Part shown: one piece after another, positions 24,928 to 34,451 of the stretch
How the letters are laid out: every line of letters starts with the position of its first letter
How positions within the stretch are numbered: position 1 is the first letter of the stretch
NCBI GenBank assembly: GCA_024398965.1
Contig: JAKSIF010000011.1
Location: 21,388 to 85,387 of the forward strand
Length of the DNA: 64,000 nt
Direction of reading: 5' to 3'
DNA from: Fibrobacter sp.
GTDB lineage: Bacteria > Fibrobacterota > Fibrobacteria > Fibrobacterales > Fibrobacteraceae
Program-made: the position numbers and the translations under genes
The notes under the pieces: model-generated
Told to the model about the DNA's origin: nothing
The model's input: the letters and a program-made list of their open reading frames with translations, nothing else
Databases searched by the model: none

Positions 24928-26400
24928 TTACACAATCAGGGCGAACTTGGGCAGAACGCCAAGAACCAGCAGGATGATTGCTGCAACGGCAACACCGAAC
25001 TTCAGCAGATAGCTGAAGGGAGCGCTCTTGGAGCAAACGCACTTGCATTCTGCATCAGCCGGCAGCGGCATGAACAGGGCGTAGGCGATGCGCAGGTAGA
25101 ACACAGCAGCCACCAGAGAAAGTGCAAAGGCGAATGCTGCGAGCCAGCCGAGGTCACCAGCCCATGCCTGAGAGAACAGGCTGAACTTGGCCAGGAAACC
25201 TGCTGCAGGCGGAAGGCCAGCGAGACTTGCCAAGCAGACGGTAACACCCAGTGCCACGAAGGGACGCTTGCGGCCACGACCCTGGATAGCTTCCAAAGTT
25301 TCGTTGCGGTCGTCGCGACCAGCCAGGTAAGCAACGCCTGCGAGAGCGCCTGCGGAACCGATGGCGTAAGTCACCAGGAAGTAGAACATGGCACCCATCT
25401 GGACGGTACCGTTAGCGGCGTAGTTGGGAAGCAACAGGCCGATTACGATAAAGCCAGCGTTCATCACGGCGGAGTAAGCCAAGATGCGGCGGATAGACTT
25501 CTGTGCCAGGCCACCGAATGCACCGTAGGTAATGGAGAGCACGGCAACGATCACCACCACAAGGTACAGGGCCTTGGACTGGGAACCAATGGTCACCGGT
25601 TCAGCAAGGTTCCAGGCGGCAGCGGTGCCAGCCTTGGTAACCAAGATGCCAAGCCACACGGAAGCGAGAGCGGCAAGAGCGCCAACCTTGACAACAGCGG
25701 CCATAAAGCCGGTCACAGCCACAGAGGCACCGGTGTAGACATCGGCCACCCAGAAGTGGACCGGAGCGGCACCAGCCTTAAAGAGCAGGCCAATGACAGC
25801 AAGGAAGGAACCCAGCACGAACAGGGCTTCACGACCCGGAAGGATGGTTCCGAAGAAGTGGGTGGTACCAGTTGCGCCGTAGACCAGAGCCACGCCGTAG
25901 AGGAAGATTGCGCTGAAGATGGAACCGGAAACGAAGTACTTGAAGGCACCTTCGCTTGCGTTTTCGTTCTTGCGGCGGAGACCAACCAGAGCGTAGATCG
26001 GGAAGCTAGCTAGTTCCATACCCAGGAACAAGGCCAGGAAGTCGATAGCCTGAGTCATGAGCAAGGCACCGACGGTTGCCAACAGCATAAGGCCGTAGGC
26101 TTCGCCACCCTTGAACTTTTCGTGACCCAAGGTCCACTGCATGCCGGCAACACCGAGGAAGCCGCAAAGGACGACTGCGGCACCGAGCAGGCGGCGGACA
26201 GGATCCATGGCATACAGGTTAAAGAATGTATCGGAACCTACCAGAGTGTAGGCACCAGCGGCAAGGGCGAGGAACAGGGTTGCAACCCAGGGAAGCACCT
26301 TCTGCTTGTTATCGTCCTTGACAAAGGGTTCTGCAGCCAGGCAGACGAGAGCGCCTGCGGCAACCAGAATGACCGGCAAGAGATTGATGATATTAGCCAT
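24928..26400 (-). CDS. nuoN: NADH-quinone oxidoreductase subunit N
   Basis: One of three antiporter-like proton-pumping membrane subunits of complex I. 490 residues and about 14 membrane helices. Seen: the conserved glutamate helix FLGMELASFPIYALVGLRR, the KAGAAPVHFWVADVYTGA motif with its key lysine, and AYSAVMNAGFIVIGLL. Last gene of the nuo operon, starting 2 bp after nuoM. A short cytoplasmic Cys-rich stretch (ECKCVCSK) near the C-terminus is unusual. A weak AGAAACC/GGTTTCT hairpin follows its stop region. Confidence 0.94.
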   Translation of the reverse strand: MANIINLLPVILVAAGALVCLAAEPFVKDDNKQKVLPWVATLFLALAAGAYTLVGSDTFFNLYAMDPVRRLLGAAVVLCGFLGVAGMQWTLGHEKFKGGEAYGLMLLATVGALLMTQAIDFLALFLGMELASFPIYALVGLRRKNENASEGAFKYFVSGSIFSAIFLYGVALVYGATGTTHFFGTILPGREALFVLGSFLAVIGLLFKAGAAPVHFWVADVYTGASVAVTGFMAAVVKVGALAALASVWLGILVTKAGTAAAWNLAEPVTIGSQSKALYLVVVIVAVLSITYGAFGGLAQKSIRRILAYSAVMNAGFIVIGLLLPNYAANGTVQMGAMFYFLVTYAIGSAGALAGVAYLAGRDDRNETLEAIQGRGRKRPFVALGVTVCLASLAGLPPAAGFLAKFSLFSQAWAGDLGWLAAFAFALSLVAAVFYLRIAYALFMPLPADAECKCVCSKSAPFSYLLKFGVAVAAIILLVLGVLPKFALIV

Positions 26401-26402
26401 TG

Positions 26403-28127
26403 TTAGTTACCTCCTTCTTGAGCGGCAGCCTCAGGAGCGGCTTCAGCATCGGCAGTTTCCATAGCCTTGAGCTGAGCGATCAGGTTTGCGCGTTCCTCAT
26501 CGCTAAAGCCGTTTGCCTTCAGGTTTTCGTCCAGCTGCTTGAAGTCTTCTTCAGACATGGGCTGGGCAACTTCGGCAATGTTTTCTTCAGTTTCGTCGGC
26601 TGCGGCAGGAGCCTGAGCAGCAGCTTCCTGAGCGGCAGCGGAAGCCTTGGCTGCTTCCATGCTGGCGTTTGCAGTGGGGCTCATCTTGGCCATGCTTTCG
26701 ATAGCCTGTTCATCGAACAAGTGGAGAGCATTGGTGATGAATGCCGGATGCATACCGAACACCAGGAGCAGAACGCCCATGATGCCGATGGAGGAACCTT
26801 CCAGGGCAGTCATGCGGGTGCCGGTAACTTCGCACTTCTGTTCACCGAAGATAACCTTCTGAACAAAGCGGAGCATGTAGGCGGCAGACAGGATGATGCA
26901 AAGACCAGCAACCAGAGCGGGCAGCGGACCCATGTCCCAGAGAGACATAAGAACGGTGAATTCACCAACGAAGCCTGCAGTACCCGGAATGGCAAGAGCA
27001 AGTACGGCCATGAAGCCGAACAGGGAGCCGAACACCGGAGTAACACGGGCAAGGCCACCAAGCTTTTCGAGGTCGCGAGTGCCGGTCATGCGTTCGCCGA
27101 TACCCATGAGCAAGAACTGGGCGCCAGCGGAAATACCGTGAGCAACCAGGAGCACGAGAACAGCGGGAAGCATTGCTTCGGAGAGGCTGAACACGCCAGC
27201 CACAGCGAGACCAAGGTGACCCATGGAGCTGAAGGCCAAAAGCTTCTTGGCATCCTTAGCACGGAGAGCCATGAGAGCGCCGTAAACAGCAGTCACGAGA
27301 CCCAGCCACATCATGGTACCAACGATATCCATGGAGAGCGGGAAAATCGGGAGAACCCAGGCGATAAAGCCGAACACACCAGCCTTACTCATTGCACCGG
27401 TAAGGATTGCAGAGAGAGGAGCGGGAGCTTCGGAGTAAGAAATTGCCTGCCAGCCGTGGAACGGGAAGATCGGAGTTTTTACCATGAATGCCAGGAGGAA
27501 GCTAACGAGAACGGCCTTCTGGGCAGCGGGATCCATGCTCTGGAGAGCAACGGCCATGGAAAGGAGCAAGGAGTTGTCAGCCTTGGTCAGCATGTACCAA
27601 AGAGCCACCATCATGGGAGCGGAGCCCACCAGGGTGTAGATGGCAAAGGTCATTGCGGCCTTGGACTTTTCCTTGCCGCCAAAACCGGCAATCAGCACGG
27701 CAGCGGGAATCACCATGGCTTCGAAGAAGAAGAAGAACAGCACAGCATCGGCAGCCAGGAAGGTACCGTTCATGGCACCCATCAAGGCGAAAATACCGAT
27801 AGCGAAGTTGCGGTAGTTCTTGCAGGTGGTGTTACGGGCGGTAATCAAGGCTACCAGAGAAAGACCGGTAGAGAGGAGAACCATCCAGGCTCCAAGACCA
27901 TGGCTATAGAGATAGTAGTAAACCGGACCCTTTGCACCAGGAACCTTGAACCATTCCATAGGTTCGGTAGCCTGGTTGCCGCCGGCGATAAGAGCAACGG
28001 ACATGCCAAGGAAGGCAAGGCCGAAGAGGAAGGCCAGTCGAGAAGCGGACTTGGGATCTTCCTTGGAAGTTGCCACCATGAGGATAGCGGCAACGAACGG
28101 TGCTAAGACGAGGAGATGCAGAAGCAT
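26403..28127 (-). CDS. nuoM: NADH-quinone oxidoreductase subunit M
   Basis: Antiporter-like subunit of complex I. 574 residues; about 14 helices fill the first 480. Seen: FFFFEAMVIPAAVLI with the conserved Glu, FMVKTPIFPFHGWQAISYSEAP with the key Lys, and FSSMGHLGLAVAGV. An odd feature is a C-terminal extension of about 85 residues rich in A/E/P (AAAQEAAAQAPAAADE) and ending in a small charged helical segment, absent from typical NuoM. Its start overlaps the nuoL stop by 1 bp. Confidence 0.94.
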   Translation of the reverse strand: MLLHLLVLAPFVAAILMVATSKEDPKSASRLAFLFGLAFLGMSVALIAGGNQATEPMEWFKVPGAKGPVYYYLYSHGLGAWMVLLSTGLSLVALITARNTTCKNYRNFAIGIFALMGAMNGTFLAADAVLFFFFFEAMVIPAAVLIAGFGGKEKSKAAMTFAIYTLVGSAPMMVALWYMLTKADNSLLLSMAVALQSMDPAAQKAVLVSFLLAFMVKTPIFPFHGWQAISYSEAPAPLSAILTGAMSKAGVFGFIAWVLPIFPLSMDIVGTMMWLGLVTAVYGALMALRAKDAKKLLAFSSMGHLGLAVAGVFSLSEAMLPAVLVLLVAHGISAGAQFLLMGIGERMTGTRDLEKLGGLARVTPVFGSLFGFMAVLALAIPGTAGFVGEFTVLMSLWDMGPLPALVAGLCIILSAAYMLRFVQKVIFGEQKCEVTGTRMTALEGSSIGIMGVLLLVFGMHPAFITNALHLFDEQAIESMAKMSPTANASMEAAKASAAAQEAAAQAPAAADETEENIAEVAQPMSEEDFKQLDENLKANGFSDEERANLIAQLKAMETADAEAAPEAAAQEGGN

Positions 28128-30067
28128 TAGATCAAACCTCCAGTCAGAAGAACAACAAGCACAAGGGCTACCACACCTGCGAGGCTAAGAGCAATCTGCA
28201 GGCGGACCTTGCGGACCTGGAATGCGGCAGCGCCATCGCCCAGGATAGAGGCGATACTTGCAACCAACCACTGGACAAACTGAACCAGGTTGTCCACGAT
28301 ATTTTCAACAATCCAGGCAACAATGTTTGTAAGGGTAATGAACCAACCGTGGATGATATCGAACAGGAAGGTCCAAGTAGCCTTGTAGCCTTCGGGACGA
28401 GTGCTATTGGTAGCAGCCGGAATGCGCTTGCCAAAGACTGCGAAGGCGATGATGATACCGAGAACAGCTGCGGCAGTGCCAAGACCGGCAAAGACCATGG
28501 GGTTCACGTGAGCTGCGCTGTGGAGCACAGAAGCCTGTGCAGCACCCACAACCGGTTCGAGAGCCTGTTCGAAGGTAGTGATACCCAGGGATTCGGCCCA
28601 GAAGTAACCGGAGAAGATTGCGCCAACTGCAAGCACCACCATGGGGAAGAGCATGCAGGCCGGAGCTTCGTGAATATGGTGTTCGCTTTCTTCGGAACCA
28701 CGATACTTTCCAAAGAAGGTCATGATGATGAGGCGGCTCATGTAGACTGCGGTAATCACAGCGGTCAGGAGGCCTACACCATAGAAGAAGGGACCCATGG
28801 GGCCGCTCACATAGAGCTTTTCGAGAATCAGGTCCTTAGACCAGAAACCTGCAAAACCCGGGACACCAATAATAGCAAGGAAGGCAAAGATCATGACGCA
28901 TGCGGTAACCGGAGTCTTCTTGAGAAGACCGCCCATCTTGCGCATATCCTGTTCACCAGCCAGGGAGTGAATCACTGCACCTGCACCCAGGAAGAGGGCG
29001 GCCTTGAAGAAGGCGTGGGTAAACACGTGGAAGATGGAGGCATCGAAGGCGGCAACGCCAGCGGCCATGAACATATAGCCCAACTGAGAAATGGTAGAGT
29101 AAGCAAGAACCTTCTTGATGTCGTTCTGGAAGAGGCCAGCCACAGCTGCCCAGAAGGCAGTGAGCATACCCACCACGGTAATGATGTCAAGGACAACCGG
29201 GAGAGCGGCGAACATGGTAGAAAGACGAGCAAGCAGGTAGACGCCAGAGGTCACCATGGTTGCAGCATGGATAAGTGCAGAAACCGGGGTCGGACCAGCC
29301 ATTGCATCGGGCAACCAGGTCAGAAGAGGAATCTGAGCAGACTTACCGGTGCAGCCGATGAAGAACAGGATACCGGCAAGGCTCAGAATCGGAAGAACGA
29401 TTTCGGCCTGGCCTGCACCGAGGATCATCTGCATGAAGCCACGGAGAGCGTCGTAGTTAAGAATGTTAGAGCCACCCAGGGTAACGAGCACCAGCATGCC
29501 AAGGAGGAAGCCGATGTCACCCACGCGGTTCACAATGAAGGCCTTATTTGCAGCCTTGCAGTTGTTGACGTCGTGGTTCCAGAAACCGATGAGCAGGTAG
29601 GAGCAGAGACCCACACCTTCCCAACCGAGGAAGGTCAGGAGCAAGCTGTCGGAAAGAACCAGGGTGATCATGCTGAACATGAACAGGTTGATGTAGGCGA
29701 AGAAGCGGGCAAAGCCGCGGTCACCGTGCATGTAACCAATGGAGTACAGCGCAATCAGGGAACCGATACCTGTGATGAACAGGAGCATGATGCGGGTAAG
29801 ACCATCGAACAGGAAGCCGATGTCCACCTTGAACATGGGAATATCGATCCAGTTGCAAAGGGTGGAGCGAATGCCTTCCTGGGGCATGCCGACGGAGAGG
29901 AGCACGACACTTGCAAAGGCAAGAACCGGGAACATCACAGCCAGAGCGCCAACGAAGCCTTCGGACGGGCCCTTCTTGCTACCGGAAGATGCAACGGCGA
30001 TAGTGCCGAGCAGGATAGTTCCGATAAGCGGGAACAGAGGAATGAACCAAAGCGGTAAATTTGTCAT
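28127..30067 (-). CDS. nuoL: NADH-quinone oxidoreductase subunit L
   Basis: Largest antiporter-like subunit, carrying the long lateral helix of complex I. 646 residues. Seen: LTFLGWEGVGLCSYLLIGFW with the conserved Glu, KAFIVNRVGDIGFLLGM, GKSAQIPLLTWLPDAMAGPTPVSALIHAATMV and YSTISQLGYMFMAAG. The C-terminal ~100 residues form the amphipathic lateral helix and anchor. Overlaps nuoM by 1 bp and follows nuoK by 3 bp. Confidence 0.95.
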   Translation of the reverse strand: MTNLPLWFIPLFPLIGTILLGTIAVASSGSKKGPSEGFVGALAVMFPVLAFASVVLLSVGMPQEGIRSTLCNWIDIPMFKVDIGFLFDGLTRIMLLFITGIGSLIALYSIGYMHGDRGFARFFAYINLFMFSMITLVLSDSLLLTFLGWEGVGLCSYLLIGFWNHDVNNCKAANKAFIVNRVGDIGFLLGMLVLVTLGGSNILNYDALRGFMQMILGAGQAEIVLPILSLAGILFFIGCTGKSAQIPLLTWLPDAMAGPTPVSALIHAATMVTSGVYLLARLSTMFAALPVVLDIITVVGMLTAFWAAVAGLFQNDIKKVLAYSTISQLGYMFMAAGVAAFDASIFHVFTHAFFKAALFLGAGAVIHSLAGEQDMRKMGGLLKKTPVTACVMIFAFLAIIGVPGFAGFWSKDLILEKLYVSGPMGPFFYGVGLLTAVITAVYMSRLIIMTFFGKYRGSEESEHHIHEAPACMLFPMVVLAVGAIFSGYFWAESLGITTFEQALEPVVGAAQASVLHSAAHVNPMVFAGLGTAAAVLGIIIAFAVFGKRIPAATNSTRPEGYKATWTFLFDIIHGWFITLTNIVAWIVENIVDNLVQFVQWLVASIASILGDGAAAFQVRKVRLQIALSLAGVVALVLVVLLTGGLI

Positions 30068-30070
30068 GTC

Positions 30071-30385
30071 TTACCCCTTCAAGTTTGTGTATGTGTCAGC
30101 GTCAACGCTTTCACGGTTACGGAAAATCATGATCACCATGGCGAGGCCGACGCAAGCTTCTGCTGCAGCGACTGCGATAGTGAACAGCGGAACGATCTGA
30201 CCAGTAACACTGGCTGCAGCAGGCAGAGTCTTTGCAAAGCCTACGAAAGCCAGGTTCACTGCGTTCAGGGCCAGTTCAACGCCCATGAGCACAAAGAAGA
30301 TGTTGCGGCGAGAAATTGCCACGATCAAGCCGATGGCGAAAATCACCAGAGCCAGGATCTGAACGTAAATAGCTTGGAGTTCCAT
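30071..30385 (-). CDS. nuoK: NADH-quinone oxidoreductase subunit K
   Basis: Small three-helix membrane subunit homologous to MrpC. 104 residues. The conserved ELALNAVNL segment with its membrane glutamate and VAAAEACVGLAMVI with the second glutamate are both present; these glutamates belong to the proton path. The start overlaps the nuoJ stop by 1 bp. Confidence 0.94.
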   Translation of the reverse strand: MELQAIYVQILALVIFAIGLIVAISRRNIFFVLMGVELALNAVNLAFVGFAKTLPAAASVTGQIVPLFTIAVAAAEACVGLAMVIMIFRNRESVDADTYTNLKG

Positions 30386-30912
30386 TATTTAGCCTCCTCG
30401 TCGGTACCGAGACGCTTCTTGGCCATGAGAACGGCGGAAGCCATTGCAGACAGCAGAAGAAGGCCGATAACTTCGAACAGAATGAAGTAACCCGGACCAG
30501 TCTGAGCCACGTTGAACAGAGTTTCGGAGGTGAGCTTCACGGAGCCGCGAACAGTGGTAGCGTCAAAGGCGATACCAGAGCGGATCAGAACGAAACCCAC
30601 GAGGCCGGTCAGCACGAACACCGCCGGAACCACGAACAGGGAAACCTTGTCGAACATGGGAGTCTTGTTGTCCTTGCCTGCATTGAGCACCATGATCACG
30701 AAAGTGAGTAGCATGATGATTGCACCGGCATAAACCATGATCTGAACAACACCAATGAAGGGGCTACCCAGAAGGCCATAGATGCCTGCAAGAGACAGCA
30801 TGGAAAGAATCAGGGAAAGGGCACCGTAAAGAGGGTGCTTGGAAAGGAGAACGCAGAGAGCGGAACCCACGGCGATAACTCCCAGGATGATGAAGTAAAT
30901 CAATGCGAGCAT
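30385..30912 (-). CDS. nuoJ: NADH-quinone oxidoreductase subunit J
   Basis: Five-helix membrane subunit homologous to ND6. 175 residues, near the usual length. Seen: the first helix FIILGVIAVGSALCVLL, LSMLSLAGIYGLLGSPFIGVVQIMVYAGAIIMLLTFVIMVL (the pi-bulge helix region), and a terminal helix FEVIGLLLLSAMASAVLMAKK. One-base overlaps with nuoI and nuoK on either side. Confidence 0.93.
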   Translation of the reverse strand: MLALIYFIILGVIAVGSALCVLLSKHPLYGALSLILSMLSLAGIYGLLGSPFIGVVQIMVYAGAIIMLLTFVIMVLNAGKDNKTPMFDKVSLFVVPAVFVLTGLVGFVLIRSGIAFDATTVRGSVKLTSETLFNVAQTGPGYFILFEVIGLLLLSAMASAVLMAKKRLGTDEEAK

Positions 30913-31481
30913 TACTTAACCTCCATGCCCCAGACCTTGCGGGCTTCGGCATTCTTGGTACCGCCCGGAGCCATCTGGCTCTGAGCATCTTCGGGGTAGT
31001 CCTTGGGATCCCAGTTGGTGAGATCTTCGAGATGAGCCACGAAATCTTCGCGCTTACGATGTTCGAAGACAATCTGCTTGGTATCCATGCGGAGAGCATC
31101 TACCGGGCAGGCTTCTGCGCAAAGGCCGCAGAACACGCAGACCAGGTGGTCGATGTCAAAGCGCATGACGCGCTTTTCGATACGAGGATCATCGGACTGA
31201 GTTGCTTCGATGAAAATACAGTGTGCAGGGCAAGCTGCAGCGCACATGCCGCAAGCCACGCAACGGGGAGTACCATCGGGGCGAAGCATCAAACGATGCT
31301 TGGCACGGTAGGTGTTGCGAACTTCGGGCTGGCCTTCCGGATAGGAAATGGTGGGCAGCTCTTCGTAACGGAACAAGCCGCGGGCAGCATGCTTAAGGGT
31401 AGTGAACAAGCCACGGAAACATTCGTAAATGTAGAGGCGTTCTACCCAAGTCATGGGTTTCTGTTTAATAACGCGAGCCAT
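30912..31481 (-). CDS. nuoI: NADH-quinone oxidoreductase subunit I
   Basis: Carries clusters N6a and N6b, the last relay before N2. 189 residues with two ferredoxin motifs, CVACGMCAAACPAHC and CVFCGLCAEACPVDA. The N-terminal helix that docks on the membrane arm (EECFRGLFTTLKHAARGLFR-like) is present. One-base overlap with nuoH and nuoJ. Confidence 0.95.
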   Translation of the reverse strand: MARVIKQKPMTWVERLYIYECFRGLFTTLKHAARGLFRYEELPTISYPEGQPEVRNTYRAKHRLMLRPDGTPRCVACGMCAAACPAHCIFIEATQSDDPRIEKRVMRFDIDHLVCVFCGLCAEACPVDALRMDTKQIVFEHRKREDFVAHLEDLTNWDPKDYPEDAQSQMAPGGTKNAEARKVWGMEVK

Positions 31482-32836
31482 TAGTTACCTCCCAAAAGCT
31501 TTGCGACAACGGCGGTCACAATGAGGTTCAGGATAGCGATGTTAAGGATAATCTTCCAGCCCAGGTGCATCACGTGGTCATAACGGAAGCGCGGAAGAGT
31601 CCAGCGGACCCAAATCCATACCCAGCAGAAGAACACGCTCTTAATCACAAGCACCAGCAGGTGGATGGCTGCAGTACCGAGGGCAGCACCCAAGGTATTG
31701 ACCAACTGGCCGTCGATGACGGACTGTGCCGGGCTGTAGAACATCCAGGAGCAAACGCCAGCAGCGATGAACACGAGAGCGGCAACCCAGGCAACCAGCT
31801 TGTACAGCTTGTATTCCTGAAGGATAACCATCTTGTTGCTCTGCTTGGAAGCGGCGAGCTTTCTGGAGTAGCGGTAAATCATGTGGAGGAAGGCGAGAGC
31901 GAAGAATGCAAGCACCCAGCAGAGGATGGCCAGAGAGCCGCCCATGTGAGCCTGCATGGTCTCGGTGGTAACGAACGGAACAGAGTAGCCACCCAGGAAG
32001 AGGGTTGCCACCAGGAGGGAGCTAATGCAGATGTGGGAGTATTCACCCATGTAGAAGAGACCGAACTGCATAGCACCATATTCGGTATGGTAACCAGCAA
32101 CCAGTTCCGGTTCGCCTTCGGCAACGTCAAACGGTGCACGACCAGTTTCTGCGATAGTTGCAATGAGGAAGCAGAAGAATGCCACCGGCTGGGCAACGAT
32201 ACCCCAGACGTGGTGTTCCTGCCAGCTCACGATGTCGGTGAGGCTGAAGGAGCCTGCGAGCACCAGAAGGCCCATCATGGAAAGACCCTGGCAGACTTCG
32301 TAGCTGATGGTCATTGCTGTGGTACGGAGAGAGCCCAGGTAGCTGTACTTGGACTTGGAAGCCCAACCAGCGAGGACTGCACCGTAGGCAGACAGGGAGG
32401 AGAAACCGAAGAGAAGCAGGATACCCACTTCGGAATCCAGAATGGAACCGGAGATGTTCACGGCCTTGCCACCCCATTCAAATGCCAGAGGACCAAACCA
32501 CGGAATGACACACGGGGAAAGGAACACGATGGCGAACGGAATTGCGGGAGCCACGTAATAAAGGAACTTGCTTGCGCCCTTGGGAGCGAACATTTCCTTG
32601 AAGAACAGCTTGGCACCATCGCACATGTTCTGTACATAACCCAGCAAACGGATACGACCGAAATACGGGATCTTGATGTAAGAACGGTTCGGGCCCTGAC
32701 GGTCCTGCATGAAGCCGGCGCCGCGGCGTTCCATGGGAATCAACAGGAGGATGTAAAGGACCGGCACGAAGCAGAAGGCGAACTTCGCAATCGTGATCAG
32801 CCATTCAACCCAGGATTTGGATTCGATGATATCCAT
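31481..32836 (-). CDS. nuoH: NADH-quinone oxidoreductase subunit H, enlarged
   Basis: Membrane subunit forming the quinone chamber with NuoB and NuoD. Seen: ERRGAGFMQDRQGPNR, the acidic loop ETGRAPFDVAEGEPELVAGYHTEYG, and the terminal VWIWVRWTLPRFRYDHVMHLGWK. At 451 residues it is about 100 longer than usual. The excess lies between about 290 and 390: two added membrane segments around a basic loop (YRYSRKLAASKQSNK). Overlaps nuoG and nuoI by 1 bp each. Confidence 0.94.
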   Translation of the reverse strand: MDIIESKSWVEWLITIAKFAFCFVPVLYILLLIPMERRGAGFMQDRQGPNRSYIKIPYFGRIRLLGYVQNMCDGAKLFFKEMFAPKGASKFLYYVAPAIPFAIVFLSPCVIPWFGPLAFEWGGKAVNISGSILDSEVGILLLFGFSSLSAYGAVLAGWASKSKYSYLGSLRTTAMTISYEVCQGLSMMGLLVLAGSFSLTDIVSWQEHHVWGIVAQPVAFFCFLIATIAETGRAPFDVAEGEPELVAGYHTEYGAMQFGLFYMGEYSHICISSLLVATLFLGGYSVPFVTTETMQAHMGGSLAILCWVLAFFALAFLHMIYRYSRKLAASKQSNKMVILQEYKLYKLVAWVAALVFIAAGVCSWMFYSPAQSVIDGQLVNTLGAALGTAAIHLLVLVIKSVFFCWVWIWVRWTLPRFRYDHVMHLGWKIILNIAILNLIVTAVVAKLLGGN

Positions 32837-34446
32837 TATGCGTTACCTCCTTCAAGATGCAGACCAGTGCTCTTGATGGTGTCGTATGCAAGGCCAGCCA
32901 ATGCCGGTGCGTATTCGGCAGCCTTCTTGAAGGCGTCCATTGCGCAGGTGAAAGGCGTTCCGGCGAGTTCAGAAAGAACTTCGTAGGCCGGGCGGAGTTC
33001 AGCGCTGGGGCAGGTCGGAGCTGCGTTCAACTTCTGGAGGATACCCAGGCAGTTGACCATGGAGCCCTGGACTTCACTCCAGTGCTTGATACCGTAAGCG
33101 AGAGTAGCTTCGCCAGCGGTGTCGTTATTGAAAGCGGAAAGAGCAATGCGGGTGGGGATCTTGGAAAGAGCGTCCACAGAGCCATTGCCTTCGCCGAAGA
33201 GGTCGTTGTTCACAGTCACGAGGACAGAGAACTGACTTGCATTCTGCACGAGTTCATTCAGATTGTCATCCGGGAGACCAAGCAGCTTGAAGCCAGCGCG
33301 GTTTGCCATGGGGTCGCCGCTCTTTGCAATGCCATCGGGTTCGGCCTTCGGCTTGAGAGTGCCGCCAAATACCTGAGCCTTGTCGCCAAGGGATTCCTTC
33401 AACATGCGGAGTGCAGCCAAGTCTTCGATGGTGCATTCGCCGCCAGCAACCAAGGCAATCTTGCCGGATGCAGAAGCGAGGGATTCCTTAATGACGTTCA
33501 GACCCATTGCCGGGAGACGATTTTCACCGAAGGTCTGGAAAGCGAGACGGCTAGTATTGGAAAGCCAGCTACGGTTCACTTCCGGATTGCAACGCGGCAT
33601 CATACGGTAGATCTTGCCATCGGCGTGATCCAGCCAGATGTTTGCACCCAGGGAGTCATCCATGGAGATGGTCGGGGTGTGGCTCAAGAGCCATACGCGC
33701 TTCTGGAAACGGAAGTACTTAGCAGTCATGGCGCCAGTGGGGCACACGTCGGTGACGCAGAGGTCGTATTCGTGGTCCAGCTTTTCGCCAGGGAAAGTAG
33801 AGATGTAGGTGTGGTCGGCACGGCCAGCCAGCTGGAGCTGTTCGTCTTTAGCGATGGTGCGCATAAAGCGTACGCAGCGATCGCACTGAACGCAACGTTC
33901 TTCGTCGAGCCAAATGCGGGGGCCGATGTCCACATGCTTACCACCGCGAACCTGACCCTTGTTGTCAATGAACTGGTGAGCCGGATTACCATGGTAGTTC
34001 TTACCGTATTCCGGACGCATGCGGCCTTCGTTCTGGCCAGCTTCCATGTAGTTTTCCTGCAGGGTGCATTCGCCAGCCTTGTCGCAGATGGGGCAATCCA
34101 GCGGATGATTCACCAGCATGAATTCCTGGGTAGCCTTGCGGGCGTTCTTTACGCGAGCAGAGGATGCAGGAGTATAGATCTTCATGCCAGGGGCAACAGG
34201 AGTATAGCAGGCGATCACCAGCATACGGCCGCGGGGGCCTTCCTGTTCGACCAGGCACTGACGGCAGTTACCGGAAACCGGAAGATACGGATGGTAACAG
34301 ACGTGAGGAGTTTCAATCCCGACAGCCTTGAGGGCTTCGAGGAGGTTTGTATCGCCGGGAACCATGACGGCCTTATCATCCACGAAGATTTCCACCTTCG
34401 GGCTGTTTTCGGTCGGAAGTTTCGGCATGTTATAGAAGTTACTCAT
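32836..34446 (-). CDS. nuoG: NADH-quinone oxidoreductase subunit G, short form
   Basis: Peripheral-arm subunit with several iron-sulfur clusters. 536 residues. Order: [2Fe-2S] domain (CYHPYLPVSGNCRQC ... C), His-ligated cluster motif HPLDCPICDKAGEC, then CVQCDRC ... CPTGA for a [4Fe-4S] cluster. The C-terminal remainder is a short, poorly conserved piece of the molybdopterin-oxidoreductase-like fold; E. coli NuoG is about 900 residues. The cysteines for the off-path cluster N7 are not seen. Follows nuoF by 5 bp. Confidence 0.92.
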   Translation of the reverse strand: MSNFYNMPKLPTENSPKVEIFVDDKAVMVPGDTNLLEALKAVGIETPHVCYHPYLPVSGNCRQCLVEQEGPRGRMLVIACYTPVAPGMKIYTPASSARVKNARKATQEFMLVNHPLDCPICDKAGECTLQENYMEAGQNEGRMRPEYGKNYHGNPAHQFIDNKGQVRGGKHVDIGPRIWLDEERCVQCDRCVRFMRTIAKDEQLQLAGRADHTYISTFPGEKLDHEYDLCVTDVCPTGAMTAKYFRFQKRVWLLSHTPTISMDDSLGANIWLDHADGKIYRMMPRCNPEVNRSWLSNTSRLAFQTFGENRLPAMGLNVIKESLASASGKIALVAGGECTIEDLAALRMLKESLGDKAQVFGGTLKPKAEPDGIAKSGDPMANRAGFKLLGLPDDNLNELVQNASQFSVLVTVNNDLFGEGNGSVDALSKIPTRIALSAFNNDTAGEATLAYGIKHWSEVQGSMVNCLGILQKLNAAPTCPSAELRPAYEVLSELAGTPFTCAMDAFKKAAEYAPALAGLAYDTIKSTGLHLEGGNA

Positions 34447-34451
34447 AATGA

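Noticed and set aside
28100..30058. 652-residue + strand ORF opposite nuoL, and similar ORFs across the nuo operon
   Set aside because: Low-complexity His/Glu/Gly-rich antisense frames; the real membrane subunits lie on the other strand.
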